Assembly: GCF_014195655.1 (NCBI RefSeq)
Contig: NZ_JACICD010000001.1
Location: 472,682 to 536,681, forward strand
Direction: 5' to 3'
Length of the DNA: 64,000 nucleotides
Origin: Ancylobacter tetraedralis
Lineage (GTDB): Bacteria; Pseudomonadota; Alphaproteobacteria; Rhizobiales; Xanthobacteraceae
A program made the position numbers and the translations under genes. Position 1 is the first letter of the stretch. Each line of letters begins with the position of its first letter. Shown in pieces: positions 8,649 to 19,083 of the stretch. Below the pieces are notes generated by a model. It saw only the letters and a program-made list of their open reading frames with translations. It did no database searches and was not told the origin of the DNA.

Positions 8649-9722
8649 ATGCTGACACGCCCCACCGCCTTTTCGCCTTGCCTGCGCCACGCCGCCTTTC
8701 TGGCGCTGGCCATCCTGTGCGGACTTGCGCCGGTGCAAGCCCAGCAGCCGGCCGCCCCCGCCCCGCAGAGCGGCGTGTCCGTGGCTGGGCAGCCGGTGAC
8801 GACGTCACCGGCGGGAGCACAGCAGCAGGTCGGTGCGCAGCCGGTGCCCCTCCAGCCGCTTGCCACGCCCTCCCAGCCCACCGCCGTCGAACCGGCGCCT
8901 GCATTCCCGGCGGGCACGCCCGTCGTGGATCCGGCGGCGCCGGCTCCGGTGGTCGCGCAGGAGGATGCCGCGGTCGCCGCGCAGATGCCGCACGATCTGT
9001 CGCCATGGGGCATGTTCATGGCGGCCGACTGGGTGGTGAAGGCGGTGATGATCGGCCTCGCCTTCGCGTCCGTCGTCACCTGGACGGTGTGGCTCGCGAA
9101 GTCCGTGGAACTGCTTTTCGCCAAGGCGCGGCTGCGGCGGGCGCTGAAGGGCTTCCTCGCGGCCGCCTCGCTGGAGGAAGCGCGCGATGTCGGCGCCGCG
9201 GGACCGGCCGGCGCCATGATCAAGGCGACGGCGTTGGAACTGAAGCGTTCCAGTGATCTGCCGGCCGAGGGCATCAAGGAGCGCGTGTCGATTTCGCTGG
9301 GGCGCATCGAGGTGGCGGCGGGCCGCGCGATTGCCCGAGGCACCGGCCTGCTCGCCACCATTGGTGCCACGGCGCCCTTTGTCGGCCTGTTCGGCACGGT
9401 GTGGGGCATCATGAACTCGTTCATCGGCATCTCGAAGGCGCAGACCACCAACCTCGCGGTGGTGGCGCCGGGCATTGCCGAGGCGCTGCTGGCCACCGCG
9501 ATCGGCCTTGTCGCCGCCATTCCGGCGGTGGTGATCTACAATCATTTCAGCCGTCAGGTTTCCGGCTATCGCGTGCTGATGGGCGACGCGGCGGCCGAGG
9601 TGCTCCGCCTGCTCTCGCGCGATCTCGACCGTCGCGATGTCGCCCGTGCGCGCGGCGGACAGGTCCATGCCGCGTCGCCGGCGGCTGCCGCCGCCTCGCG
9701 CCTGCGCGCCGCCGCGGAGTAG
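8649..9722 (+). CDS. exbB: TonB-system energiser ExbB
   Basis: The protein has 357 residues. A signal-peptide-like N-terminus ([17 protein letters not shown]) is followed by an Ala/Pro/Gln-rich region of about 85 residues, giving the long alphaproteobacterial ExbB form. Three membrane segments then follow: one near residue 130 ([19 protein letters not shown]), one in [20 protein letters not shown], and one in [20 protein letters not shown]. The MotA/TolQ/ExbB signature is in the last two. With ExbD it forms the proton-driven inner-membrane motor that energises TonB for outer-membrane uptake of siderophores, heme or cobalamin. It is first in exbB-exbD-tonB, with exbD 6 bp downstream. Confidence 0.95.
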   Translation: MLTRPTAFSPCLRHAAFLALAILCGLAPVQAQQPAAPAPQSGVSVAGQPVTTSPAGAQQQVGAQPVPLQPLATPSQPTAVEPAPAFPAGTPVVDPAAPAPVVAQEDAAVAAQMPHDLSPWGMFMAADWVVKAVMIGLAFASVVTWTVWLAKSVELLFAKARLRRALKGFLAAASLEEARDVGAAGPAGAMIKATALELKRSSDLPAEGIKERVSISLGRIEVAAGRAIARGTGLLATIGATAPFVGLFGTVWGIMNSFIGISKAQTTNLAVVAPGIAEALLATAIGLVAAIPAVVIYNHFSRQVSGYRVLMGDAAAEVLRLLSRDLDRRDVARARGGQVHAASPAAAAASRLRAAAE

Positions 9723-9728
9723 CGCGCC

Positions 9729-10208
9729 ATGGCCGCCAAGCTGCAGAGCACCGACAGCGACGATCTCGTCGAGAACCACGAGATCAACGTCACGCCCTTC
9801 ATCGACGTGATCCTGGTGCTGCTGATCATCTTCATGGTGGCGGCGCCGCTGTCCACGGTCGATGTCGCGGTGGATCTGCCGGCCTCCAATGCCGCCGTGC
9901 AGCCGCGCCCGGACAAACCGGTCTATCTCACAGTGAAGGGCGATCTCGGCCTCGCGCTCGGCAATGACGACGTGGCGCGCGAGGCGCTCAGTTCCACGCT
10001 CGACCGCGCGACCGAGGGCAAGAGGGACACGCGCATCTTCCTGCGGGCGGACAAGAGCGTCGACTATGGCGCGCTGATGGAGGTGATGAACCTGCTGCGC
10101 GCGGCGGGTTATCTCAAGATCGCGCTGGTGGGGCTGGAAATGGTCGGCCAGCCGGCTGCGGCGCCCGCTGCCACCTCTCCCGCTTCCACCGCGCCGGTGG
10201 CACGGTGA
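9729..10208 (+). CDS. exbD: TonB-system protein ExbD
   Basis: The protein has 159 residues. A short cytoplasmic N-terminus with the conserved [20 protein letters not shown] leads into one membrane helix. The Asp in FIDV is the essential proton-path residue of ExbD/TolR. A periplasmic domain follows ([40 protein letters not shown]). The C-terminus is Ala/Pro/Thr-rich. It starts 6 bp after exbB and works with it as the motor complex. Length and motifs are ordinary for the family. Confidence 0.95.
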   Translation: MAAKLQSTDSDDLVENHEINVTPFIDVILVLLIIFMVAAPLSTVDVAVDLPASNAAVQPRPDKPVYLTVKGDLGLALGNDDVAREALSSTLDRATEGKRDTRIFLRADKSVDYGALMEVMNLLRAAGYLKIALVGLEMVGQPAAAPAATSPASTAPVAR

Positions 10209-10238
10209 ACGTGCGGCGGACTATGAGCGTGCGGCCAC

Positions 10239-10274
10239 AGATGCGGGCACAGCCAGAGATGCGGGCACAGCCAT
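10239..10274 (+). repeat. 18-bp tandem duplication ahead of tonB
   Basis: Two adjacent 18-bp units (10239-10256 and 10257-10274) share AGATGCGGGCACAGCCA and differ only in the last base (G or T). The second unit runs into the tonB start codon. The element fills most of the 64-bp exbD-tonB gap and places a second ATG-containing copy upstream of the real start, which could affect tonB translation. Confidence 0.8.
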
Positions 10275-11142
10275 GAGCCTGATGCTCCTCAAGGGCGGGC
10301 CGCGCCAGCGCAGCGTGGAGGTTCTCGTCTGGGCTGTGTGCGGCGTGGTGGTGCTGGGCGTGCACGGCGCGGCGGTGGCCTACATGCTGCAGCCGCCGCC
10401 CCTTGTGGCGGCCGACGAGCCGGCGGCGATCATGATCGAGCTGGCGGAACTGCCGGTCTCGCCCGAGGCCGAGCCTGTCGAACTGCCGCCCGGCCCGCAA
10501 ATGATGGAAGCGCCGGAGAAGATCGAGCAGGAGGTTCCCCCCGATCCGCTATCGGAGGTGGAGGACGTGCCCCCGCCCGAGCCCGAGATCGAGCAGGAGC
10601 CGATTCCCGAGGTCGCGCAATCGCCCGCTCCCGATATCGAGGTGCCGCTACCGCCCCCTCCGCCGCTGGCCGCCGAGCTGACGCCGCCGGAGAAGAAGCC
10701 GGATCCGCCGAAGGAGCGGCCCAAGCCGAAGCCCAAGCCGAAGGAGCGGGAGAAGAGCGAGAAGCCGCCGGCGCCGCAGACCTCGGCCGCGCCCTCGATC
10801 GACGCCGCGCGCGCCGACCGCGTCGCCGCGCCGACGGCCGGTGCCTCCTCCTCGCGCTCGATGACGGTGGCGAACTGGCGCTCGCGCCTGATGGCCCATC
10901 TCAACCGTCACAAACGCTATCCGACCGGCGAGAATGGCAGCGGCAAGGCGCGCGTCGCCTTCACCATCGATCGCTCGGGCCGCGTGCTTGCGGCGCGGCT
11001 GGTCGGCGGTTCCGGCAATGGCAGCTTCGATGAGGAGGCGGTGGCCATGGTGCGACGCGCCTCTCCCGTGCCGCCGCCGCCGGCCGATATTGGCGGCAGC
11101 ACCATCAGCTTCAGCGTGCCGGTGGACTTCACGCGGCGGTAA
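10273..11142 (+). CDS. tonB: Energy transducer TonB
   Basis: The protein has 289 residues: a cytoplasmic N-terminus, one membrane helix (VLVWAVCGVVVLGVHGAAVAYML, residues about 16-38), then a long Pro/Glu/Lys-rich periplasmic spacer and a C-terminal TonB domain (WRSRLMAHLNRHKRYPTGE, ARVAFTIDRSGRVLAARLVG, FDEEAVAMVRRASPVPPPP). TonB carries proton-motive energy from ExbBD to outer-membrane receptors. It closes the operon; no receptor gene lies nearby. The ribosome site is poor, since the 18-bp tandem repeat occupies the upstream region. Confidence 0.93.
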   Translation: MSLMLLKGGPRQRSVEVLVWAVCGVVVLGVHGAAVAYMLQPPPLVAADEPAAIMIELAELPVSPEAEPVELPPGPQMMEAPEKIEQEVPPDPLSEVEDVPPPEPEIEQEPIPEVAQSPAPDIEVPLPPPPPLAAELTPPEKKPDPPKERPKPKPKPKEREKSEKPPAPQTSAAPSIDAARADRVAAPTAGASSSRSMTVANWRSRLMAHLNRHKRYPTGENGSGKARVAFTIDRSGRVLAARLVGGSGNGSFDEEAVAMVRRASPVPPPPADIGGSTISFSVPVDFTRR

Positions 11143-11187
11143 TTGAACCGGCGCGTCGCCCACGGTGCGGTGCTCTCGGCGTGCGGC

Positions 11188-11679
11188 TTACAATGCGGCC
11201 GGCGCGGCCTTCATCTCGCCTGTCACGTCGCGGGTGCCTGGGAGGTTCCGAGCGGCATCCCGCAGGATGAACCTCCACGCATTCACGTGGGGGGTGAAGG
11301 TTGATCCTGCGATGATCGTCTCGAGGGGGATGATGGCAGCTCGATGCACGTCGAACCTCTCATCGAGAATGAGCCCGGCAAGTTGGTCGAATGGCCTCTG
11401 GTCCAACCGGCGAAGTGCCGATAGCTGGCGAGACGGGTTGCGTACTGTCACGCGTCGGCACTTTATCTGGTAGCGGATGCCCTGCGAGTCTACCGCATCA
11501 TACCCGGTGGTGGAGTTGGCGCTGAGATTCCAGCCGAAGGCGCGGGCGAACAGCGCCTCGGCGTAATCCCCCGCCGGTCCATTGCCGCTGCGGAGCAACT
11601 CGCGCCGGCGAAGTTCGTCGGCGATGCCAGCATGCAGGCGAAGCAGCTGCGAAACCGTGCAATCCCTCAGATCGGTCAT
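11188..11679 (-). CDS. Orphan PD-(D/E)XK nuclease-like protein (DUF6998-like)
   Basis: The protein has 163 residues, starting at the ATG at 11679; the upstream extension of the open frame lies over dppF and is rejected. The centre reads GDYAEALFARAFGWNLSANS, then GYDAVDSQGIRYQIKCRRV. Glu, Asp and Gln-x-Lys spaced in this way recall the PD-(D/E)XK fold of Mrr-like and type II restriction enzymes. The C-terminal half (FDQLAGLILDERFDVHRAAIIP) fits the rest of such a fold. No methyltransferase or partner gene is adjacent, so a restriction role is not shown. Base composition looks less GC-saturated than its neighbours, suggesting acquisition. The DUF name is from memory. Confidence 0.6.
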   Translation of the reverse strand: MTDLRDCTVSQLLRLHAGIADELRRRELLRSGNGPAGDYAEALFARAFGWNLSANSTTGYDAVDSQGIRYQIKCRRVTVRNPSRQLSALRRLDQRPFDQLAGLILDERFDVHRAAIIPLETIIAGSTFTPHVNAWRFILRDAARNLPGTRDVTGEMKAAPAAL

Positions 11680-11716
11680 CCGCTGCCCTGCGTGGCCGAT
11701 GACGGGCGCGCCGCCC

Positions 11717-12705
<989 letters not shown>

Positions 12706-12709
<4 letters not shown>

Positions 12710-13695
12710 GCGGCGATTTCCTGGGCCCGCGGGACGCCGTCGACCAGCGGGGTGTGGCACAGCGCATGGCCGAGCGCGGCGTTCGCGCGCGGCGGCGGCA
12801 CGGTGCGGCAGGTGTCGGTGGCAAAGCGGCAGCGGGGCGAAAACAGGCAGCCCTTCGGCCGATCCGCCAGCCCCGGCACCACGCCGGGGATGGAGGGCAA
12901 CAGCCGGCCATGCGCCCGCTCGGGCAGGGCCGCCAGCAGGGCGGATGTATAGGGGTGGTGCGGATCGCGGAACAGGCCGCGGGTCGTCTGCATCTCGATC
13001 TGCTGACCGGCATATTGCACGCAGACGCGCTGCGAGGTCTCCGCCACCACGCCCATGTCATGGGTGATCAGCACGAGGCCGACACCGCTCTCGCTCTGCA
13101 GCCGCAGCAAGAGGTCGAGGATCTGCGCCTGGATGGTGACGTCGAGCGCGGTGGTCGGCTCGTCGGCGATGATGAGCTTGGGGCGGCAGGCCAGCGCCAT
13201 GGCGATCATCACGCGCTGGCTCATGCCGCCGGAGAGCTGGTGCGGGAAAGCCTTCAGCCGGCGCACCGGCTCGGGGATGCCGACCAGTTCCAGCAGTTCC
13301 ACCGCCCGCGCCTGCCGCTGCGCCCGCGACAGGTCGAGATGGGCGGCCATCGCCTCGCGGATCTGGAAGCCCACCGTGAAGCACGGATTGAGGCTCGACA
13401 TCGGCTCCTGGAAGATCATCGCGATGTCGCGCCCGATGATCTTGCGCCGCTCGCGTGGGGTGAGGGTGGCGAGGTCCTGCCCGTCGAAGCTGAGCCGGTC
13501 GGCGGTCACCTTGGCGGTCCAGGGCAGCAGGCCCATCACCGCCAGCATGGCGACCGACTTGCCCGAGCCCGATTCGCCGACGATGGCGACCAGTTCGCCC
13601 GCCTCGACGTCGAGATCGACGCCATCCACCGCCTTGAACGGCCCCCGGCCGGTGGCGAAGGTGACGGAGAGGTTTCGGATGGAGAGTAGCGGCAT
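12706..13695 (-). CDS. dppD: Dipeptide ABC transporter ATP-binding protein DppD
   Basis: The protein has 329 residues with Walker A GESGSGKSVAMLAV, signature LSGGMSQRVMIAMAL, Walker B LIIADEPTTALDVTI, and the family C-terminus KGCLFSPRCRFATDTC. GAGGAG precedes the ATG at 13695 by about 9 nt, and dppC ends 3 nt upstream. Its TGA overlaps the dppF start. It pairs with DppF as the ATPase of the peptide importer. All motifs are intact. Confidence 0.92.
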
Positions 13696-13698
13696 CTC

Positions 13699-14634
13699 TC
13701 AGCTCCTCCTCAGCTTCGGGTCGAGCGCGTCGCGCAGCCCGTCGCCCATCAGGTTGATGGCGACCACGGTGACGAGGATGGCGAGGCCGGGCAGCGTCAC
13801 GATCCACGGCGCCGAGCGGATGAACTCGCGCGAGTCGGCCAGCATGGCGCCCCATTCCGGGGTCGGCGGCTGCGCGCCGAGGCCGAGGAAGCCGAGCGCC
13901 GCCGCCTCCAGGATCGCGTCGGAAATGCCGAGCGCGGCCTGCACGATGAGCGGGGCGAGGCAGTTCGGCAGCACGGTGACGAACATCAGCCGCAGCCTGC
14001 CGACGCCGGCCACCTGTGCCGCGACGACATATTCCTTCGAAAGCTCGGCCATGGCCGCCGCGCGCACCAGGCGCACATAGCGCGGCAGGTAGACGACGGT
14101 GACGGCCACGATCGTGTTGGTGAGGCTCGGCCCCAGCACCGCCACGACCAGGATAGCCAGCACGAGGCTCGGGATGGCCACCACGAGGTCCATGACGCGC
14201 ATCACCACCACTTCGACGATGCCGCGCAGGAACGCGGCGGCCAGGCCGAGCACGATGCCGACCGCGACCGAGACCAGCATCACCGACAGGCCGATGCCGA
14301 GCGAGATGCGCGCGCCGTAGATGAGGCGCGAGAGCACGTCGCGCCCGACCGCATCGGTGCCGAACGGGAAGGCCCACTCGCCCCCCGCCCATACCGGCGG
14401 CAGCAGCACATGCTCGCGAAACTGTTCGATCGGCGAATGCAACGCGAGGACGGGCGCGAAGATCGCCAGCAGGGTGATGAACACCACCACCGCGAGGCCG
14501 AGCACGGCGCCGCGATTCTCGCTGAAGGCGGACCAGAAGGCCCGCAGCGGCGACACCTCCGGGGGGACGGTCTCGACGAGCGCATCGGCCGGCACGGCGG
14601 CTGCCGTGGCGTTGAGGACCGGATCATCCGCCAT
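13699..14634 (-). CDS. dppC: Dipeptide ABC transporter permease DppC
   Basis: The protein has 311 residues, starting at ATG 14634, which has GAGG about 8 nt upstream and overlaps the end of dppB by 11 nt. An in-frame start at 14661 is possible. The OppC N-terminal domain (FWSAFSENRGAVLGLAVVVF) is followed by a periplasmic loop with FPFGTDAVGRDVLSRLIYGA and six membrane helices. The EAA loop is AALGFLGLGAQPPTPEWGAML. With DppB it forms the inner-membrane channel. Confidence 0.92.
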   Translation of the reverse strand: MADDPVLNATAAAVPADALVETVPPEVSPLRAFWSAFSENRGAVLGLAVVVFITLLAIFAPVLALHSPIEQFREHVLLPPVWAGGEWAFPFGTDAVGRDVLSRLIYGARISLGIGLSVMLVSVAVGIVLGLAAAFLRGIVEVVVMRVMDLVVAIPSLVLAILVVAVLGPSLTNTIVAVTVVYLPRYVRLVRAAAMAELSKEYVVAAQVAGVGRLRLMFVTVLPNCLAPLIVQAALGISDAILEAAALGFLGLGAQPPTPEWGAMLADSREFIRSAPWIVTLPGLAILVTVVAINLMGDGLRDALDPKLRRS

Positions 14635-15637
14635 GACGAATCCTCGGATTGATCGCGACATAGAGCAGGTCGACGATGAGATTGACGAGGATGACGATGC
14701 CGGAGATCAGCATGATGCCGCCTTGCAGCGCGGGATAGTCGCGGCGGGAAATCGACTCGATCAGCCATTTTCCCACCCCCGGCCAGGCGAAGATGGTCTC
14801 GGTGAGCACCGCGCCGGCGAGCAGCGTGCCGGTCTGCAGCCCGATGACGGTCACGACCGGGATCAGCGCGTTGCGCAGCGCATGCAGGCCCACCACGCGC
14901 AGAGGCGAGAGGCCCTTGGCGCGCGCCGTGCGCACGTAATCCTCGCTCAGCACTTCCAGCATGGAGGAGCGCGTCATGCGGGCGATCACCGCGAGCGGAA
15001 TGGTGCCGAGCACGATGGAGGGCAGGATGAGATGGGCCACGGCGGCCCCGAACGCGCCTTCCTGGTCCGACAGCAGGCTGTCGATCAGCATGAAGCCCGT
15101 CACCGGCTCGAAATAGTAATTGATGAGGTCCATGCGACCGGAAACTGGGGTGAGCCCGAGATATTCCGACATGAACATGATGAGCAGCAGGCCCCACCAG
15201 AAGATCGGCATGGAATAGCCGGCCAGCGCCACCGTCATTACCGAGTGATCGAAGATGCTGCCGCGCTTGACCGCGGCGATGACGCCCGCGGGAATGCCCA
15301 GCACGATGGCGAAGATCAGCCCGCAGAAGGCCAGTTCCAGCGTGGCCGGAAACAGGATGGCGAATTCATGCAGGATGGGCGTCTTGGTGACGATGGAGAC
15401 ACCGAAATCGCCGTGCAGGATGCCGTTGGCATAGTGCAGGAACTGCTGCCAGACGGGCTGGTCGAGCCCAAGGTCGTGGCGCAGCATGGCGAGGCGCTCG
15501 GGCGCGATGCCGCGCTCGCCGGTGCGCGCCTCGATCGGGTCGCCCGGCACCAGCCGCACGGCGACGAAGGTGACGAACATCAGCGCCACGAAAGTCGGCA
15601 GCGTCAGCGCGACTCGGCGAAGGAAAAATCGAAACAT
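14624..15637 (-). CDS. dppB: Dipeptide ABC transporter permease DppB
   Basis: The protein has 337 residues. The first helix and VRLVPGDPIEARTGERG are typical of DppB/OppB, followed by about five further membrane helices and the EAA-type loop VRTARAKGLSPLRVVGLHALRNA. A long periplasmic loop (SGRMDLINYYFEPVTGFMLI) resembles the DppB rather than OppB subgroup. The gene follows dppA after 224 bp containing a hairpin, an arrangement that often gives more binding protein than permease. The ATG at 15637 has a weak ribosome site. Confidence 0.92.
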   Translation of the reverse strand: MFRFFLRRVALTLPTFVALMFVTFVAVRLVPGDPIEARTGERGIAPERLAMLRHDLGLDQPVWQQFLHYANGILHGDFGVSIVTKTPILHEFAILFPATLELAFCGLIFAIVLGIPAGVIAAVKRGSIFDHSVMTVALAGYSMPIFWWGLLLIMFMSEYLGLTPVSGRMDLINYYFEPVTGFMLIDSLLSDQEGAFGAAVAHLILPSIVLGTIPLAVIARMTRSSMLEVLSEDYVRTARAKGLSPLRVVGLHALRNALIPVVTVIGLQTGTLLAGAVLTETIFAWPGVGKWLIESISRRDYPALQGGIMLISGIVILVNLIVDLLYVAINPRIRHGG

Positions 15638-15815
15638 CGAGATCCCGGGCTCTGAATGCCCCGCGTCGGGCGTCGCCAGGGGCGACGAAGCGCTTGCGCG
15701 CCGTCACGAGCGGGGAGGGGAATGCGCCCCGAGGGACGCGGCACGCGCCACGGCATTGCCTGCGGCATGAGCCGCCGCCCTTGCAAAGGCGACGGCGCAT
15801 CCGCTCGTTCGCGAA

Positions 15816-15855
15816 TGCCCGGCGCCGGCGGAGCGCTCCAGCCCCCGGCGCCGGC
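15816..15855 (-). terminator. GC-rich hairpin between dppA and dppB (possible attenuator)
   Basis: Two TGCC/GGCGCCGG arms (15816-15828 and 15845-15855, one bulge) can pair around a loop of about 16 nt just after the dppA stop at 15862. No T tract follows, so it may protect the dppA mRNA end or partly terminate, rather than fully stop transcription. The rest of the 224-bp dppA-dppB gap shows nothing I can name. Confidence 0.4.
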
Positions 15856-15861
15856 ATCAGG

Positions 15862-17460
15862 TCACTTCAGGTCGACGCCATAGAATTCGTGGCGGCCGAG
15901 CGGGCTGACCTTGTAATCCACCACTTCCTTGCGGGTCGGCTCGTAGACGACCGAGTGGGCGATGGTGAACCAGGGCGCCTCTTCCTTCACGATGACCTGC
16001 GCCTGCTCATAGAGCTTGGTGCGCTCGGCGACGTCCGAAATGGTCTTCGCCTTGGTGATCAGATCATCGAATTCCTTGTTGCACCACTTGGACAGGTTCT
16101 GCCCGCCGGGACGGGCGGCCGCGCAGCCGAGCAGGAAGAAGAAATTGTCCGGATCGCCATTGTCGCCGGTCCAGCCGAGCTGGCCGGTCATGTGCTCACC
16201 CTGCTGCAGGCGCTTGCGATACTCGCCCCACTCATAGGAGACGAGCTTGGCATTGACGCCGATCTTGGCGAGATCCGACTGCATCATCTCCGCGACGCGC
16301 TTGGCGTTCGGGTTGTAGGGGCGCTGCACCGGCATCCACCACAGGTCGATGTCGAGCGGGGTCTTCACGCCGGCCGCCGCCAGCATCTCCTTGGCCTTGG
16401 CCGGGTCGAACGGATAGTCCTTGATGTCCTTGTTATAGGACCAGATGGTCGGCGGGATCGGGTTGATCGCGGCCTGGCCGGCGCCCTGGTAGACGTCCTT
16501 GATGATGGCGGCCTTGTCGATCGCCATGTTGAAGGCCTGACGGACCTCCTTCTTGTCGAAGGGCGGCTTCTGCGTGTTGAACGAGAGGTAGCCGATGTTC
16601 AGGCCCGGCTGCGAGATCAGGTTCACCAGCGGATCGGTCTTCATGCCCGCGATGTCGGCCGGGTTCGGCGCGATCATCACCTGGCACTCGCCCTTCTTGA
16701 GCTTGGCGTAGCGCGCCGTCGCGTCGGGGGTGATCGCGTAGACCAGATTGTCCAGCGCCGGCTTGCCGAGGAAGTAGCTCGGGTTCGCCTTGAAGCGGAT
16801 CACCGCGTCCTTCTGGTAGTTCACGAAGGAGAACGGGCCGGTACCGACCGGGATCTGGTCAAACTGCTCGGGCGTGCCCTTCTTGAGCAGCATGTCGGCA
16901 TATTCTTTGGACTGGATGGTGGCGAAGTCCATCGCGAGGTTCGCCAGCATCGGCGAGTTCGGCTCGGTGAGCGTGAACTTCACCGTGTAGTCGTCCACCT
17001 TGTCGATCGACTTGAGCAGATCGGGCATGCTCATGTCGTTGAAGTAGTCGTACGCGCCGCCGGTGACCTTGTGGTAGGGGTTGGTGTCCTTCCACATACG
17101 GTCGAACGAGAAGATCACGTCATCGGCGTTGAAATCGCGCGTCGGGGTGAAGCCGTTGACGCCCGAATGAAACTTCACGCCCTTGCGGAGCTTGAAGGTG
17201 ATCTCCTTGCCGTCGTCGGACACCGTCCAGCTCTCGGCGAGGCCGGGCACCACCTTGGTGGAGCCGCGCTCAAACTCGACGAGCTGGTTGTAAACGGGCC
17301 GAGCGGCGTCGAAGCTGGTGCCTGTCGTGTTGAGGGCAGGCGTGAAATTCTCGGGGCTGCCCTCCGAGCAATACACGAGCGTCTTGGCGGCGTAGGCAGG
17401 CGCAGCGAGCACGGTGAGCATCGCCGCTGCGATGACCACCTTGGTGTTGATGACCAGCAT
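15862..17460 (-). CDS. dppA: Periplasmic dipeptide-binding protein DppA
   Basis: The protein has 532 residues with a clear signal peptide (TKVVIAAAMLTVLAAPAYAA) starting at ATG 17460, which has AAGAGGGG upstream. An in-frame ATG at 17487 is less likely. The mature part has LVYCSEGSPENFTPALNTTG, LNIGYLSFNTQKPPFDKKE and KDVYQGAGQAAINPIPPTIW, very close in style to enterobacterial DppA of the SBP_bac_5 family. It captures dipeptides, and possibly heme or delta-aminolevulinate as in relatives, for DppBCDF. It is first in the operon; its promoter must lie within the 271 bp shared with gcdH. Confidence 0.92.
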   Translation of the reverse strand: MLVINTKVVIAAAMLTVLAAPAYAAKTLVYCSEGSPENFTPALNTTGTSFDAARPVYNQLVEFERGSTKVVPGLAESWTVSDDGKEITFKLRKGVKFHSGVNGFTPTRDFNADDVIFSFDRMWKDTNPYHKVTGGAYDYFNDMSMPDLLKSIDKVDDYTVKFTLTEPNSPMLANLAMDFATIQSKEYADMLLKKGTPEQFDQIPVGTGPFSFVNYQKDAVIRFKANPSYFLGKPALDNLVYAITPDATARYAKLKKGECQVMIAPNPADIAGMKTDPLVNLISQPGLNIGYLSFNTQKPPFDKKEVRQAFNMAIDKAAIIKDVYQGAGQAAINPIPPTIWSYNKDIKDYPFDPAKAKEMLAAAGVKTPLDIDLWWMPVQRPYNPNAKRVAEMMQSDLAKIGVNAKLVSYEWGEYRKRLQQGEHMTGQLGWTGDNGDPDNFFFLLGCAAARPGGQNLSKWCNKEFDDLITKAKTISDVAERTKLYEQAQVIVKEEAPWFTIAHSVVYEPTRKEVVDYKVSPLGRHEFYGVDLK

Positions 17461-17731
17461 TTGAAAAACCCCTCTTATGGACGTCACGGCGTTGGCGTGC
17501 CCGTTCGAATGGCCAGCCTATTGTTTAGTCACCGTCGCCCGCCTCCACTCAAGCATGTGTCTCGACGTTACGCAATCACACCATATGTATAGACGAAAGT
17601 CGCATGTGAATTCGCAAGGCCAGCGTTGGAGCGGCTTTGCGCGTCGCGCCGGCGTGCATGCCGGCGTGCGAAGTTGTAAGACCGTACGGTCGCCGGTGCC
17701 GGACCGGCCACGGTTCAGGAGACATGATCCG

Positions 17732-18970
17732 ATGAGTGCCGAGCCTTCCGCCACCGCTGCTGGAACCGCTCCTGCCGCCCGCTCGTCCGGTCGTGCGGTG
17801 TTCGACTGGGCCGATCCGCTCGATTTCGAGGCCCAGCTCACCGAGGAGGAGAGGCTGGTCCGGGACACGGCGCGCGACTATGCACAGGAAAGGCTGCTGC
17901 CGCGGGTCGCTTCCGCCTATCTGGAGGAGCGCTTCGACCGCGAGATCATGAGCGAGATGGGCGAACTCGGCCTGCTGGGGCCGACCATTCCCGAAGAGTT
18001 CGGCGGCGCCGGGCTCGGCTATGTGTCCTACGGCCTTGTCGCCCGCGAGGTGGAGCGGGTCGATTCGGGCTATCGTTCGGCGATGAGCGTGCAGTCCTCG
18101 CTGGTCATGCACCCGATCCATGCCTATGGCAGCGAGGCGCAGAAGCGCAGGTTCCTGCCCCGGCTGGCCACCGGCGAGATCGTCGGTTGCTTCGGCCTGA
18201 CCGAGCCGGATGCGGGCTCGGACCCCGCCGGCATGCGCACCCGCGCCGAGAAGATCGACGGCGGCTACCGCCTCTCCGGGGCCAAGATGTGGATCACCAA
18301 CGCGCCCATCGCCGATCTCGCGGTGGTGTGGGCGAAATCCGCGGCGCATGACAACGAGATCCGCGGCTTCCTGGTCGAGCGCGGCATGACGGGGTTCTCG
18401 ACGCCGAAGATCGAGGGCAAGCTCTCGCTGCGCGCCTCCATCACCGGCGAGATCGTGCTCGATGGCGTGGAGCTTCCCGAAGAGAACCTGCTGCCCAACG
18501 TCTCCGGCCTCAAGGGCCCGTTCGGCTGCCTCAACCGCGCGCGCTACGGCATTGGCTGGGGCACGATGGGGGCGGCGGAGGCCTGCTACGCCGCGGCCCG
18601 GAGCTACACGCTGGATCGCCATCAGTTCGGCAAGCCGCTGGCGGCCACCCAGCTGATCCAGAAGAAGCTGTCGGACATGGCGACCGAGATCACGCTCGGC
18701 CTTCAGCTCGCGCTGCGCGCCGGCCGGCTGTTCGACGAGGGCCGGCTGCCGGTGGAGACCATCTCCATGCTCAAGCGCAACAATTGCGGCAAGGCGCTGG
18801 ATATCGCCCGGCTCGCCCGCGACATGCATGGCGGCAACGGCATTTCCTCGGAATATCCCGTCATGCGCCACATGCTGAACCTGGAGACGGTGAATACCTA
18901 TGAGGGCACGCATGACATTCACGCGCTGATCCTCGGCCGGGCCATTACCGGGCATCAGGCATTCTTCTGA
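17732..18970 (+). CDS. gcdH: Glutaryl-CoA dehydrogenase
   Basis: This 412-residue acyl-CoA dehydrogenase starts at ATG 17732 with AGGAGA about 9 nt upstream. Landmarks: [20 protein letters not shown] at the N-terminus, [17 protein letters not shown] (FAD/substrate region), [18 protein letters not shown], and the C-terminal [20 protein letters not shown]. Glu391 in TYEGTH is the expected catalytic base. The [17 protein letters not shown] string is diagnostic of GcdH, which oxidatively decarboxylates glutaryl-CoA to crotonyl-CoA in lysine/tryptophan and aromatic degradation. It stands alone and is divergent from dppA. Confidence 0.92.
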   Translation: MSAEPSATAAGTAPAARSSGRAVFDWADPLDFEAQLTEEERLVRDTARDYAQERLLPRVASAYLEERFDREIMSEMGELGLLGPTIPEEFGGAGLGYVSYGLVAREVERVDSGYRSAMSVQSSLVMHPIHAYGSEAQKRRFLPRLATGEIVGCFGLTEPDAGSDPAGMRTRAEKIDGGYRLSGAKMWITNAPIADLAVVWAKSAAHDNEIRGFLVERGMTGFSTPKIEGKLSLRASITGEIVLDGVELPEENLLPNVSGLKGPFGCLNRARYGIGWGTMGAAEACYAAARSYTLDRHQFGKPLAATQLIQKKLSDMATEITLGLQLALRAGRLFDEGRLPVETISMLKRNNCGKALDIARLARDMHGGNGISSEYPVMRHMLNLETVNTYEGTHDIHALILGRAITGHQAFF

Positions 18971-19083
18971 GCGATGCCTCGGCGGCGCCTGTCCCGGGCC
19001 GCCGCCCGTGATGGGCGGACGCTTCTCGGGCGGTGCCGGGAGCCGTCAGGCATCGCCATTTGGCGACTGCCTTGGCGGCGATC

